Positions 1-7,115 of a DNA stretch of 64,000 nt are shown here, in pieces. The notes below the pieces were generated by a model that had not been told where the DNA came from, searched no databases, and was given only the letters and a program-made list of their open reading frames with translations. The stretch spans positions 62,001-126,000 of the forward strand of contig NZ_SWJE01000014.1 of NCBI RefSeq assembly GCF_005144415.1. The letters are read 5' to 3'. Numbering within the stretch: position 1 is the first letter of the stretch; each line of letters opens with the position of its first letter. Source of the DNA: Trinickia terrae. GTDB taxonomy: Bacteria > Pseudomonadota > Gammaproteobacteria > Burkholderiales > Burkholderiaceae. The translations under genes and the position numbers were made by a program.

Positions 1-152
1 GCAGCAAGGAACTCCGGCGAATCGGGATCGAGATCTTCGTGGCACGGCTTGCCCTGCGCTTTGCGGATGGCCCTGACGCTCGTCGCCACTGCCCGCGCCT
101 TGCGGTACAGCACGTGATCCCATGCAAGCAGAGGTTCGTTTTCGCTTTCCAT
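1..152 (-). CDS. hypothetical protein, 5' part only
   Basis: Fragment running off the left edge, read on the minus strand from an ATG at 152-150. The 50 visible codons start MESENEPLLAWDHVLYRKA and are rich in charged residues. I recognise no domain and see no clear Shine-Dalgarno sequence. The open frame continues without a stop to the window edge, and codon use looks like the neighbours. The roughly 430 bases between it and the next gene at 581 hold a pair of DnaA boxes and nothing else I can name. Confidence 0.55.
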   Translation of the reverse strand, partial: MESENEPLLAWDHVLYRKARAVATSVRAIRKAQGKPCHEDLDPDSPEFLA

Positions 153-290
153 ACTACGGTTGTCGGCAGGCGAGGGGTGAAGCTTTAGCGTTTTCGAGCG
201 GCACGCCTAAGAAGCGAGCGCGCGGGAAGATGTCCGCCGAGCGTTTCAGAGCTGAAACCCGAGCCCGGCTTGGCCTGTGCGCAAAGCCCC

Positions 291-329
291 GGTTATCCAC
301 AAAATCCGTGCGCACAGTTGTGGATAACC
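291..329. promoter_or_regulatory. inverted pair of perfect DnaA boxes
   Basis: TTATCCACA at 293-301 and its complement TGTGGATAA at 319-327 form the core of a 12-base perfect inverted repeat (GGTTATCCACAA and TTGTGGATAACC, arms 291-302 and 318-329, spacer 15). Both match the canonical DnaA box exactly. The site sits in the gap between a minus-strand gene (ends upstream of 152) and the lipoprotein gene at 581, so it could tie either promoter to DnaA or titrate DnaA. Confidence 0.6.
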
Positions 330-580
330 TCGGGAGCCCTTCGCCAACCCCTTGGTGAAGAAGCGACTTTCCGTTTTGCTGCGCACCAAGCGACAAACGC
401 CACGCAAGCTGGCGCATTCGAGAAGACGGCTTGACGGCTGCTCAAAGCTTCTCGGCCTTTCCATTTCGCCCCGATCCCGCGAACCCGGGACGTCGATGCA
501 TGTGCGATCGCTTCGTCGGCGGGTATGCCGCTTGCGCGGCTACCGTTGTTCGTAGGCTTTGGACAAAAGGGGGAACAGTC

Positions 581-775
581 ATGCTGCGACTCAAACGAAC
601 CGCAATATTTGGCGTCATCGGAACGCTATCGGCGCTGTTGCTTCTGAGCGGCTGCACGCTCGGCGGGGCGGCCGTGGGTGGCGTCGTCGGCAATGAGGTC
701 ACGCACCACAGCACCGCAGGCACGATAGGCGGCGCAGTGGCAGGCGGTATCGTCGGTTACGAGCTCGGCAGATAA
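581..775 (+). CDS. small glycine-zipper lipoprotein
   Basis: A 64-residue protein starting at ATG 581, with a purine-rich ribosome site (AGGGGGAAC) just upstream. An in-frame extension back to 431 lacks a signal sequence, so the internal ATG is preferred. The N-terminus is a lipoprotein signal peptide ending in LLSGC, so Cys25 would be lipidated. The mature part is almost only a glycine-zipper hairpin (GGAAVGGVVGNEV, then GTIGGAVAGGIVGYELG), as in OsmB/SlyB-type envelope lipoproteins. It is probably anchored in the outer membrane with an envelope-stability or stress role; no specific function can be assigned. Confidence 0.75.
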   Translation: MLRLKRTAIFGVIGTLSALLLLSGCTLGGAAVGGVVGNEVTHHSTAGTIGGAVAGGIVGYELGR

Positions 776-779
776 CGCA

Positions 780-938
780 TCAGCGCTTCGGCCGAGTGAA
801 GTCATAAAGACGGTGCCCGTGCAAGCTATTGACGATACGACTGCGCAGTCGCTCCCGGCGGTAGTGACCGGCAATCAAAATACTCGCAAATACCAAGACC
901 GAGATTCCTATCGCCATGCCGACCAATGTCTCGTCCAT
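780..938 (-). CDS. small single-pass membrane protein
   Basis: A 52-residue reading frame (MDETLVGMAIGISVLVFASI...) starting at ATG 938 with a GAGG ribosome site about ten bases upstream, ending at 780. One hydrophobic helix spans roughly residues 5-25. It is followed by a strongly basic segment (HYRRERLRSRIVN), so the C-terminus should face the cytoplasm. It converges on the lipoprotein gene with a four-base gap. The family is unknown to me. The ribosome site and the clean membrane-helix plus basic-tail design are the reasons for calling it. Confidence 0.5.
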   Translation of the reverse strand: MDETLVGMAIGISVLVFASILIAGHYRRERLRSRIVNSLHGHRLYDFTRPKR

Positions 939-1063
939 GGTTGCATCCTCGCGAAGTCATGCCATGCGCATGAGAATACTTCGTCCGGACGCATACTGAC
1001 AGGGTTTACCAGCGTCAATATTTGCTATCACGCTTTAGCAGAAAGGGTCTGTTGCCGAGGGGC

Positions 1064-1088
1064 AAAAAGAAGCCCGCAAAAGCGGGCT
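1064..1088 (-). terminator. intrinsic terminator, minus strand
   Basis: Stem AGCCCGC (1071-1077) / GCGGGCT (1082-1088) with an AAAA loop. On the minus strand it is followed by a T-rich tract (1064-1068). It would end transcription of the small membrane-protein gene at 1237-1404. Confidence 0.65.
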
Positions 1089-1236
1089 AATCGGTCCTCC
1101 CACATGCGCGGACCGAGGGCCGGCCTCGCGCATGGATGCATCGTGCTCGCGTCCGACAAAAGCGAATGTGCGATGAGCGACCATCCGGCAAACATCGCAC
1201 GGCTCGAAAACCCGCGATCGCCATGGCAGCCGATTC

Positions 1237-1404
1237 TCAGTGCCGATGCAGCAAGCTGCGCAGCGGATGACGCCAGTCGATTCGCCGCGCATCCTCGCTT
1301 TGCACCTGCTGTCGGTGCTCCTGCCACAACTCGTCCGAAAACAGGAATGCGACAATTAATAAGGGCAGGACGAGAAATGCGCCAAGTATCAGGTGCTCGA
1401 TCAC
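1237..1404 (-). CDS. small single-pass membrane protein
   Basis: A 55-residue protein with GTG start at 1404, preceded at good spacing by GGAGG (1410-1414 on the complement); this ribosome site decides the start over a longer frame reaching 1509. The sequence begins VIEHLILGAFLVLPLLIVAFLF, a single transmembrane helix, then a hydrophilic tail rich in Gln, Arg and His (ELWQEHRQQVQSEDARR). An intrinsic terminator lies about 150 bases downstream. No family recognised. It resembles the 780-938 gene in size and topology but not in sequence. Confidence 0.5.
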   Translation of the reverse strand: MIEHLILGAFLVLPLLIVAFLFSDELWQEHRQQVQSEDARRIDWRHPLRSLLHRH

Positions 1405-1599
1405 GATGGCCTCCGCATCGCCGGACTTCAAACAACGTCGTCTCATTTTAGGCTTGGTCCGGCGCCGGTAGTTTGCGAATCCGCTATGAGCGCGTGGTCT
1501 CGCCCTCACTTCCGTTTATGCCCCGTTTCAGGGCCCGCGAAACGGCGGGGCACGGCGGCGGCCGCCGATACGAAACTCGGCGAATGAGGGCGCCGCCGA

Positions 1600-2226
1600 T
1601 TATGCTGCCGCCTTCTTCCAAGCCGCAGCAAACACCGCAGCGCAAATCAGCAGCGCCCCGCCGCCGCGGTTCACCGCGCGTTGCACGTTGGTGCTGCGAA
1701 TCGCACGCCGCGCGCCCGATGCGAGCATTGCATAGCCGAACGCATTGAGCGACGCGAGCACGATGAAGGTCGCTTCGAAAATCGCGATTTGCGGCCAGAT
1801 GGGCGCATGCGTGTCGATGAACTGCGGCACGAAGGCGACGAAGAAGATGATGCTCTTGGGATTGAGCGTCGTCACCGCGTAGGCGTGCGCGAAGATGCGG
1901 CCTGTGCGCGTCTCGGAGATGTCAGCCGCACCGGGATCGCCGACAGGCGCCCGCCAGAGCTTGATGCCCAGGTAGACCAGATAGGCGGCGCCGGCCCACT
2001 TGAGCGCGGCAAACCAGGCCGCTGACGCGGCGAGCAGCACGCCGAGTCCGAGCATCGAAGCGGTCATCGCCGTCAGGTCGCCGAGCGCGACGCCCGCAGT
2101 GGTGGCGAACGCGTAACGGCGCCCGTGGCCGAGTGCATACGAAACGACGAGCAGCACGGTAGGGCCGGGAATGGCGACGAGAATCGCCGATGCAATCGCA
2201 AACGGCAGCCAGTGAGCGAGGGTCAT
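1600..2226 (-). CDS. LysE/RhtB-family amino-acid exporter
   Basis: A 208-residue inner-membrane exporter, the usual family length. Start ATG 2226 is chosen because GGAGAAACTC stands directly before it and the protein then begins with the first membrane segment (MTLAHWLPFAIASAILVAIPGPTVL). The IPGPTVL stretch in helix 1 and TLNPKSIIFFVAFVPQF near the middle are hallmark LysE-superfamily motifs. About six helices are predicted. Substrate is not readable from sequence; relatives export homoserine, threonine, lysine or similar. It is transcribed alone, with no LysR regulator adjacent. Confidence 0.85.
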   Translation of the reverse strand: MTLAHWLPFAIASAILVAIPGPTVLLVVSYALGHGRRYAFATTAGVALGDLTAMTASMLGLGVLLAASAAWFAALKWAGAAYLVYLGIKLWRAPVGDPGAADISETRTGRIFAHAYAVTTLNPKSIIFFVAFVPQFIDTHAPIWPQIAIFEATFIVLASLNAFGYAMLASGARRAIRSTNVQRAVNRGGGALLICAAVFAAAWKKAAA

Positions 2227-2410
2227 GAGTTTCTCCACGGAATAGCCTGATTTATCCATGAACCGGCGTGCCGCGCAAGGCGACTTTTCTCTTGAAGATG
2301 AAGATGCGCCACGCGTTCGTGCGGCCCACCGCCTGCCCACGATTATTCATATGCATAAATCGCTCTTGAAGGGGCACGTTTCGTGCGTAATAGCCTCTAT
2401 AACTCCCTGC

Positions 2411-2596
2411 ATGACGAAAGCCATCGCACAAGCAGGCATTCTTTTTATTCTGTATTCAGTCCCATATGTCGCGCTGGCAAGCGAGCATTGGAAACGACTT
2501 TATGTGCAGCGCATCAAAGGCGTTTTCGAATTAGTTAGCAGCTTAATTGTTGATCGACGCTTGCAACGTCATCTCGAAGAGCCTTATCTGGCTTAA
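2411..2596 (+). CDS. possible small secreted protein, weak
   Basis: A 61-codon frame beginning MTKAIAQAGILFILYSVPYV, followed by AxA-like residues and a basic, leucine-rich tail. It lies in the 585-base low-GC gap between the LysE gene and the secreted-protein gene at 2813. There is no Shine-Dalgarno sequence and the base composition is more AT-rich than surrounding genes. It may be a short horizontally acquired segment or simply non-coding. Apart from this frame I see nothing in the gap except a likely promoter region just upstream of 2813. Confidence 0.2.
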   Translation: MTKAIAQAGILFILYSVPYVALASEHWKRLYVQRIKGVFELVSSLIVDRRLQRHLEEPYLA

Positions 2597-2812
2597 CGCG
2601 GACCCATCCACAGACGAAGCCGTGTCGACAGAATCTGGCAGTTCGAAACCCACTAAGGACCGGCTCGGAAGGTGCGGCAATTCGCCACTATTGCGAGCGC
2701 ACACAAGATGTGCTTGTTGTTCGAAAAGCTTGATCTAGGATAAGAGTTGCGGGTTCTCGATTGCCTTTAAATACATAGCTAACCTGAGTAACAACCCGCA
2801 TGGAGGTAGACC

Positions 2813-3154
2813 ATGATGAAGCGTGCAGGGATTCTCTTCACCGTCGTTGGCTTGTTTGCAGCGGCGTCGGTAGCGCAGGCGCAGGATGCGCTCAAGCCGC
2901 AGCAAACCTTCCAGTTCGTAGCGAACTCCTACGGGTGCTTGTCGAAGGACAAACTCGACTCCGCCTACCAACATGCGCAAGCTGGCGAGCAGCAGCAAAT
3001 GCAGGAGTACTTCTCAGGCTATCAATGCCTGTCGACGCCTGAGCACGCGGACTTCCGCGTCGTGCGCGTGGTCGGTCACGATGTCGAATTCGTGAACGCA
3101 GGCAACGGCGATACTGAAGGACTCTGGACGAGCGACCGCTTCATCAAGCAATGA
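2813..3154 (+). CDS. small periplasmic or secreted protein
   Basis: A 113-residue protein with an excellent ribosome site (GGAGGTAGACC) before ATG 2813. Residues 1-23 are a Sec signal peptide ending in VAQAQ, with cleavage expected after AQA. The mature chain has two cysteines (in NSYGCLSK and GYQCLST) that could form a disulfide, and a Gln-rich stretch between them. I recognise no domain. A strong terminator follows at 3241-3279, so it is a single-gene unit. Probably a small periplasmic protein of unknown role. Confidence 0.75.
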   Translation: MMKRAGILFTVVGLFAAASVAQAQDALKPQQTFQFVANSYGCLSKDKLDSAYQHAQAGEQQQMQEYFSGYQCLSTPEHADFRVVRVVGHDVEFVNAGNGDTEGLWTSDRFIKQ

Positions 3155-3240
3155 CCTCTGAAGCCGCCTCGCGGCTGAAGCACTGAACACCGGCGCGCCG
3201 ACCGCGCAACGTCGGCGGCATTGTCGCGCATAGCGACGCA

Positions 3241-3279
3241 GGCGGCTTGGTTCACGCCAAGCCGCCATCTGTGTTTTTT
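3241..3279 (+). terminator. strong intrinsic terminator
   Basis: Perfect ten-base stem GGCGGCTTGG (3241-3250) / CCAAGCCGCC (3257-3266), loop TTCACG, then a T-rich tail ending in TTTTTT. It closes the gene ending at 3154. Confidence 0.85.
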
Positions 3280-3447
3280 GGCACGACGCCACGCCGGCGT
3301 CATACCCTTCCGTACAATTTCCCGCGCCGAATCCGCTCATTCGGTATCATCACGCGCCAACCAGTCGGGTCGGCGCGCTGCATGCGTCACTCGAAACCCT
3401 GCCCCCATTCCCATGACTCGCCAACCGCGGGTCACATCTGGTGCTGC

Positions 3448-4002
3448 ATGGCTCTCAAATCGACGATCTACAAAGCGGAACTGCAAATTGCCGACATGGA
3501 CCGGCACTACTACGGCGATCACGCGCTGACGATCGCGCGCCACCCGTCGGAAACCGACGAGCGGATGATGGTGCGCGTTGCCGCGTTCGCGCTCTTCGCG
3601 CACGAACGGCTCGAATTCTGCAAGGGCCTGTCCGACACCGACGAGCCCGACCTCTGGCAAAAGGACCTGACGGGCGCCATCGAGACGTGGATCGAGGTCG
3701 GCCAGCCCGACGAGCGGCGCATCGCGAAGGCGAGCGGGCGCTCCAACGAAGTCGTCGTGATCGCGTACGGCGGGCGGACTTCGGACATCTGGTGGCAGGG
3801 CGTGCGCAGCAAGGTCGAGCGTTTGTCGAACGTGACCGTGTGGTCGCTGGGCGAAGGTGTCGCCGATGCGCTCGGCGGCCTTGCGGAGCGGACGATGCGC
3901 CTTCAGATGACCGTACAGGACGGCGCGGCGTGGCTCGGCAGCGCCGATGCCGATCCGGTCGCGATCGAATGGACGGTGTTGAAGGCGCCCGAGCAAGCGT
4001 GA
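3448..4002 (+). CDS. yaeQ: YaeQ family protein
   Basis: A 184-residue protein, the normal YaeQ length, starting MALKSTIYKAELQIADMDRHYY, which is the characteristic family N-terminus; the longer frame back to 3247 is therefore not used. The motif SDTDEPDLWQKDLTGAIETWIEVGQPDERRI is typical. YaeQ has a PD-(D/E)XK-like fold and was reported to compensate for RfaH loss in E. coli, but its biochemical role is unsettled. It is cytoplasmic and monocistronic, closed by the bidirectional terminator at 4026-4062. Confidence 0.9.
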   Translation: MALKSTIYKAELQIADMDRHYYGDHALTIARHPSETDERMMVRVAAFALFAHERLEFCKGLSDTDEPDLWQKDLTGAIETWIEVGQPDERRIAKASGRSNEVVVIAYGGRTSDIWWQGVRSKVERLSNVTVWSLGEGVADALGGLAERTMRLQMTVQDGAAWLGSADADPVAIEWTVLKAPEQA

Positions 4003-4025
4003 CCTGGCATGGAAAGGGAAACGCA

Positions 4026-4062
4026 AAAAGCGCGGCATCGCACCACGGCGCGCCGCGCTTTT
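4026..4062. terminator. bidirectional intrinsic terminator
   Basis: Stem AAAAGCGCGG (4026-4035) / CCGCGCTTTT (4053-4062) between two convergent genes (yaeQ ending 4002, VOC protein ending 4068). The A- and T-rich ends let it work in both directions. Confidence 0.75.
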
Positions 4063-4067
4063 GGCTT

Positions 4068-4493
4068 TCAGCGCGACGGCGCGGGCGCCGCTTCGGGCGG
4101 CCCCTTCAGCTCGACCATGTTGTGCTCCGGGTCGAACAAATAGAGCGACGGACCGTAGCCATCGGCGCCGTAGCGCCGGCCGACTTCGCCGAGCTCGACG
4201 CCGAGCCCGCCAAGATGGGCGAGCAGCGCTTCGGCATCGAACGGATCGACGCGCAGGCAAAGGTGATCCATGTTGCGGCCCGCGCCGGGGACGCCGCTGT
4301 CGGGACGATCGATCGGCCCGCCGGTCGCGAGCAAGTCGATCAGCGAACGGCCTGCGCGAAGCTGGATCAGGCCGATGTCGCGCTGCTCTTTTTCGACATT
4401 GCAGCCGAGCACATTGCAATAGAAGCGCGTCATCGCCTCGAGATCGGCGACGCGAATCACGACGTGATCGATCTCGCGAATCGTGAAGTTCAT
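4068..4493 (-). CDS. VOC-superfamily (glyoxalase-like) protein
   Basis: A 141-residue protein whose start at 4493 is fixed by AGGAGG nine bases upstream; the longer frame from 4538 adds nothing conserved. Two beta-alpha-beta-beta-beta halves are visible: IDHVVIRVADLEAMTRFYCNVLG opens the first and MDHLCLRV the second, ending LYLFDPEHNMVEL. His at the start of each half and Glu near the end fit a metal-binding vicinal-oxygen-chelate site. It could be a lyase, isomerase, dioxygenase or a resistance protein; the substrate cannot be read. Confidence 0.85.
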   Translation of the reverse strand: MNFTIREIDHVVIRVADLEAMTRFYCNVLGCNVEKEQRDIGLIQLRAGRSLIDLLATGGPIDRPDSGVPGAGRNMDHLCLRVDPFDAEALLAHLGGLGVELGEVGRRYGADGYGPSLYLFDPEHNMVELKGPPEAAPAPSR

Positions 4494-4654
4494 TTCGGGT
4501 GCCTCCTGTGTCGGCCGGAGTTCAAAGCTGTGAACCAACGGCTATCCGCCTGATGGGACCGAAGATTGCAGCGTAAGTTTACCTCCGGCGTGCGACGCTC
4601 TTATGAGCGCCCAGCGCGAGGAAAGCGGGGGAGCGGATGGACGGACAACGGACG

Positions 4655-4716
4655 AAAAAAAGCCCGCTCACAAGGAACGGGCTTAATCCATATCAGGAGG
4701 AGACATGGAGGAGACA
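4655..4716 (-). ncRNA. candidate small regulatory RNA with anti-Shine-Dalgarno repeats
   Basis: A minus-strand transcript of about 60 nt is predicted from signals alone. The promoter at 4723-4751 puts the start near 4716. The 5' part contains two tandem copies of TGTCTCCTCC (4693-4716 region), each able to pair with GGAGG-type ribosome sites. The 3' end is an intrinsic terminator, stem AAGCCCG (4684-4678) / CGGGCTT (4666-4660) followed by seven Ts (4661-4655). CU-rich, single-stranded anti-SD repeats ahead of a terminator hairpin are the design of several proteobacterial Hfq-dependent sRNAs. From memory, Burkholderia has similar ones, such as B. cenocepacia ncS27, but I cannot verify homology. 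No protein gene on this strand needs the terminator. Confidence 0.65.
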
Positions 4717-4722
4717 GGAACC

Positions 4723-4751
4723 ACTATACACAACCGGATGGTGCGACGCAA
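4723..4751 (-). promoter_or_regulatory. sigma70-type promoter for the sRNA
   Basis: On the minus strand TTGCGT (4751-4746) and TATAGT (4728-4723) are separated by exactly 17 bases. It is one of the best promoter matches in the window and points directly into the CU-rich sRNA. Confidence 0.65.
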
Positions 4752-4920
4752 TATCCTTTGTATCAAAAGTTGTTAAATGAACAAACTGTCGCGCTTTAGC
4801 ACCGCGCAACTTCGTCATACAGCCGTCATATAGTGCGCCGAATGACAGCGCAAGATCCGGGGCGTAGTGTTCCGGGATGAGGCCTACAGTCAAATCGTCT
4901 ACTTGTGATCCGAGGACGAG

Positions 4921-6012
4921 ATGAAAACCACTTATCCGACCGATGCCGAACGCTGGACCGCTGTCGCCGGGCGCGACACGCAAGCCGACGGCGAATTCTT
5001 CTACGCCGTGAAAACCACAGGCGTGTTCTGCCGCCCGTCGTGCGCGTCGCGCCAGCCGCGGCGTGAAAACGTCGATTTCTTCGCCACGGCGGACGAAGCG
5101 CGTGCCGCCGGCTATCGCGATTGCAAGCGCTGCCAGCCTGGCGGCCTGCCGCGCGAGCTGGCGATCGTGAACCGCGCCTGCGCCGCGCTCGACGCCGATC
5201 CGCAGCAGCGCCTCACGCTCGCACAGCTGAGCGACGCGGTCCACGTCAGCCCGTTCCACCTGCAGCGCCTGTTCAAGCGCGTAGTCGGCGTGTCCCCGCG
5301 GCAGTATCAGGCGGCGCGGCGCGGCGCGGCACTGCGCGACGCCTTGCAGCGCGGCGACGGCGTCACCCGGGCGGCCGCCGACGCCGGCTACAGCTCGGCG
5401 TCGCGTCTCTACGAAACCGCGGCAAGCGAGCTCGGGATGTCGCCTTCGACGTACCGGCGCAAGGGCGCGGGCCTGCGCGTCCACTACGCCAGCGCGCAGA
5501 CGACGCTCGGCTTCGTGCTGGTCGCCGCGACCGGCAAAGGCATCTGCCGGATCGCCTTCGGCGACGACACCGGCGCGCTGACCGGCGAGCTGCGCGAAGC
5601 CTTCGCGAACGCCGAGCTGATCGAAGACCGCGCGCGCATCGCGCCGTTCATCGCGCAGATCGAGGCCTATCTGCAGGGCACGCGGCAAGCGTTCGACCTG
5701 CCGCTCGACGTCGCGTCGACGGCATTCCGGCAGCGCGTCTGGGACGCGTTGCAGCGCATCCCGTACGGCCAGACGCGCAGCTACACGCAGATCGCCGAGT
5801 CGCTCGGCTTGCCCAACGCCGTGCGAGCCGTGGCGAGCGCGTGCGCATCGAACCCGGTCGCGCTGGCGATTCCGTGCCATCGCGTCATCCAGAAGGGCGG
5901 CGCGCTCGCGGGCTATCGCTGGGGCCTGCCGCGCAAGGCGGCCTTGCTCGAGGCCGAAGCGCAGCACGCGCATGAGGCAAGCAAGCCGCAAACAGTGGAC
6001 GACGCCGCTTGA
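4921..6012 (+). CDS. ada: Ada: methyl-phosphotriester sensor and O6-methylguanine-DNA methyltransferase
   Basis: A 363-residue protein close to E. coli Ada (354). Domain order: N-terminal zinc domain with Cys37, Cys41, Cys68 and Cys71 (GVFCRPSC, DCKRC), where Cys37 would accept the phosphotriester methyl; an AraC-type helix-turn-helix around residues 85-180 (ISPFHLQRLFKR-like: VSPFHLQRLFKRVVG); and a C-terminal methyltransferase domain with the active-site motif IPCHRV, Cys319. It repairs alkylated DNA and, once methylated, activates its own regulon. A TATAGT element at 4829-4834 could be its -10, with no good -35, as expected for an activated promoter. The next gene, a 3-methyladenine glycosylase, overlaps its stop, giving an adaptive-response operon. 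Confidence 0.95.
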   Translation: MKTTYPTDAERWTAVAGRDTQADGEFFYAVKTTGVFCRPSCASRQPRRENVDFFATADEARAAGYRDCKRCQPGGLPRELAIVNRACAALDADPQQRLTLAQLSDAVHVSPFHLQRLFKRVVGVSPRQYQAARRGAALRDALQRGDGVTRAAADAGYSSASRLYETAASELGMSPSTYRRKGAGLRVHYASAQTTLGFVLVAATGKGICRIAFGDDTGALTGELREAFANAELIEDRARIAPFIAQIEAYLQGTRQAFDLPLDVASTAFRQRVWDALQRIPYGQTRSYTQIAESLGLPNAVRAVASACASNPVALAIPCHRVIQKGGALAGYRWGLPRKAALLEAEAQHAHEASKPQTVDDAA

Positions 6013-6935
6013 GCGCCGCCGCCCGTGTCGTCACGCTCGAACTGCCGTTCAAGGCGCCGTATGACTGGCCGCGCGTCCTGCGGTTTTTCGCCGGACGCGC
6101 GAGCCCCGGCGTCGAAGCCATCGAAGACGGCGCCTATCGCCGCGCGGTCGAATGGCAGGGCGCGGCCGGCACGCTGATCGTCAAGCGCCACGCGCGCAAG
6201 CACTGTCTCGTGGCGACGATCGAAGGCGCAGCGAGCCAACATGCCGACACGCTCGCCCCGCATCTCGCCAGGATGTTCGATCTCGGCGCGAACCCCGCTG
6301 AGATCGGCGGACATCTCGCCCGCGATCCATGGCTCAAGCCGCTCGTCGAAGCCGTGCCGGGCTTGCGCGTGCCCGGCGCGTGGTCGGGCTTCGAGCTCGT
6401 GGTGCGGGCCATCGTCGGCCAGCAGGTGAGCGTGAAGGCCGCGACGACGATCGTCGGCCGGCTCGTCACGCGCGCCGGGCAGCGCATCGACGACCATCCG
6501 CACGAAGGCACCGCATGGCGCTTCCCGACGCCCGCCACGCTCGCGAGCGCCGACCTCGCGCAGATCGGCATGCCGGGCAAGCGCGTCGCCGCGCTCCAGG
6601 GCTTCGCGCGAGCCGTCGCCTCGGGCGCCGTGCCGCTCGACGCCGCGAGCGCCGCGCCCGCCGATCCAGCCGCGTTGCGCGCGACGCTCCTGGCGCTGCC
6701 CGGCATCGGCCCGTGGACCGTCGAATATGTCGCCATGCGCGCGTGGCGCGACGCCGACGCCTGGCCGGACAAAGACCTCGTCCTGATGCAATCGATCATC
6801 GCGCGCGACGCGGCGCTCACGCGGCCTGCCGCGCAGCGCGCACGCACCGAAGCATGGCGCCCGTGGCGCGCATACGCGGCGATGCATCTCTGGAACGAAG
6901 TGACGGACCGTGCAAACGGCGCCCGCGGCGGCTGA
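6009..6935 (+). CDS. alkA: AlkA-type DNA-3-methyladenine glycosylase II
   Basis: A 308-residue protein starting at TTG 6009, overlapping the ada stop codon; no ATG occurs nearby in frame, so translational coupling to ada is likely. The N-terminal part is the AlkA beta domain. The glycosylase core has GIVGQQVSVKAA-like (AIVGQQVSVKAATTIVGRL) and the helix-hairpin-helix LPGIGPWTVEYVAMRA. This is followed by DKDLVL, whose Asp256 matches the catalytic Asp238 of E. coli AlkA. It excises N3-alkyladenine and related lesions, complementing Ada. The name rests on the family match and the ada context. Confidence 0.88.
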   Translation: MSAAARVVTLELPFKAPYDWPRVLRFFAGRASPGVEAIEDGAYRRAVEWQGAAGTLIVKRHARKHCLVATIEGAASQHADTLAPHLARMFDLGANPAEIGGHLARDPWLKPLVEAVPGLRVPGAWSGFELVVRAIVGQQVSVKAATTIVGRLVTRAGQRIDDHPHEGTAWRFPTPATLASADLAQIGMPGKRVAALQGFARAVASGAVPLDAASAAPADPAALRATLLALPGIGPWTVEYVAMRAWRDADAWPDKDLVLMQSIIARDAALTRPAAQRARTEAWRPWRAYAAMHLWNEVTDRANGARGG

Positions 6936-7066
6936 CCGACGCTTGCAAAGGCCCCCGGGCAAGGGCCGCGCAAAACCGCGGAATTGCCCGCAAACCCTCG
7001 CCGGCATTGGGTTCAAGCGAGCTAGTCGGGTAAATGTTAAAGTGCCCGCTACCCAAAAATTTCAGT

Positions 7067-7098
7067 AGGACGCCGTGCTTCGCGGCACGGCGTCCTTT
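7067..7098 (+). terminator. perfect 12-bp hairpin upstream of gshA
   Basis: AGGACGCCGTGC (7067-7078) / GCACGGCGTCCT (7085-7096) with a TTCGCG loop and only TT after it. It lies between alkA (ends 6935) and gshA (starts 7116). It may terminate the ada-alkA transcript or shape the gshA leader; the short T-tail makes it a weak intrinsic terminator. Confidence 0.45.
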
Positions 7099-7115
7099 GC
7101 GTCTGGTTCCCGTCG

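Noticed and set aside
4705-4776. A 23-codon ORF with a seemingly perfect AGGAGG ribosome site.
   Set aside because: The AGGAGG and second GGAGG are the complement of the CU-rich repeats of the minus-strand sRNA, which has its own promoter and terminator; that explains the sequence better than a leader peptide.
4693-5991. 432-codon minus-strand frame over ada.
   Set aside because: Arg/Ala-rich shadow of the ada gene in high-GC DNA with no recognisable motif.
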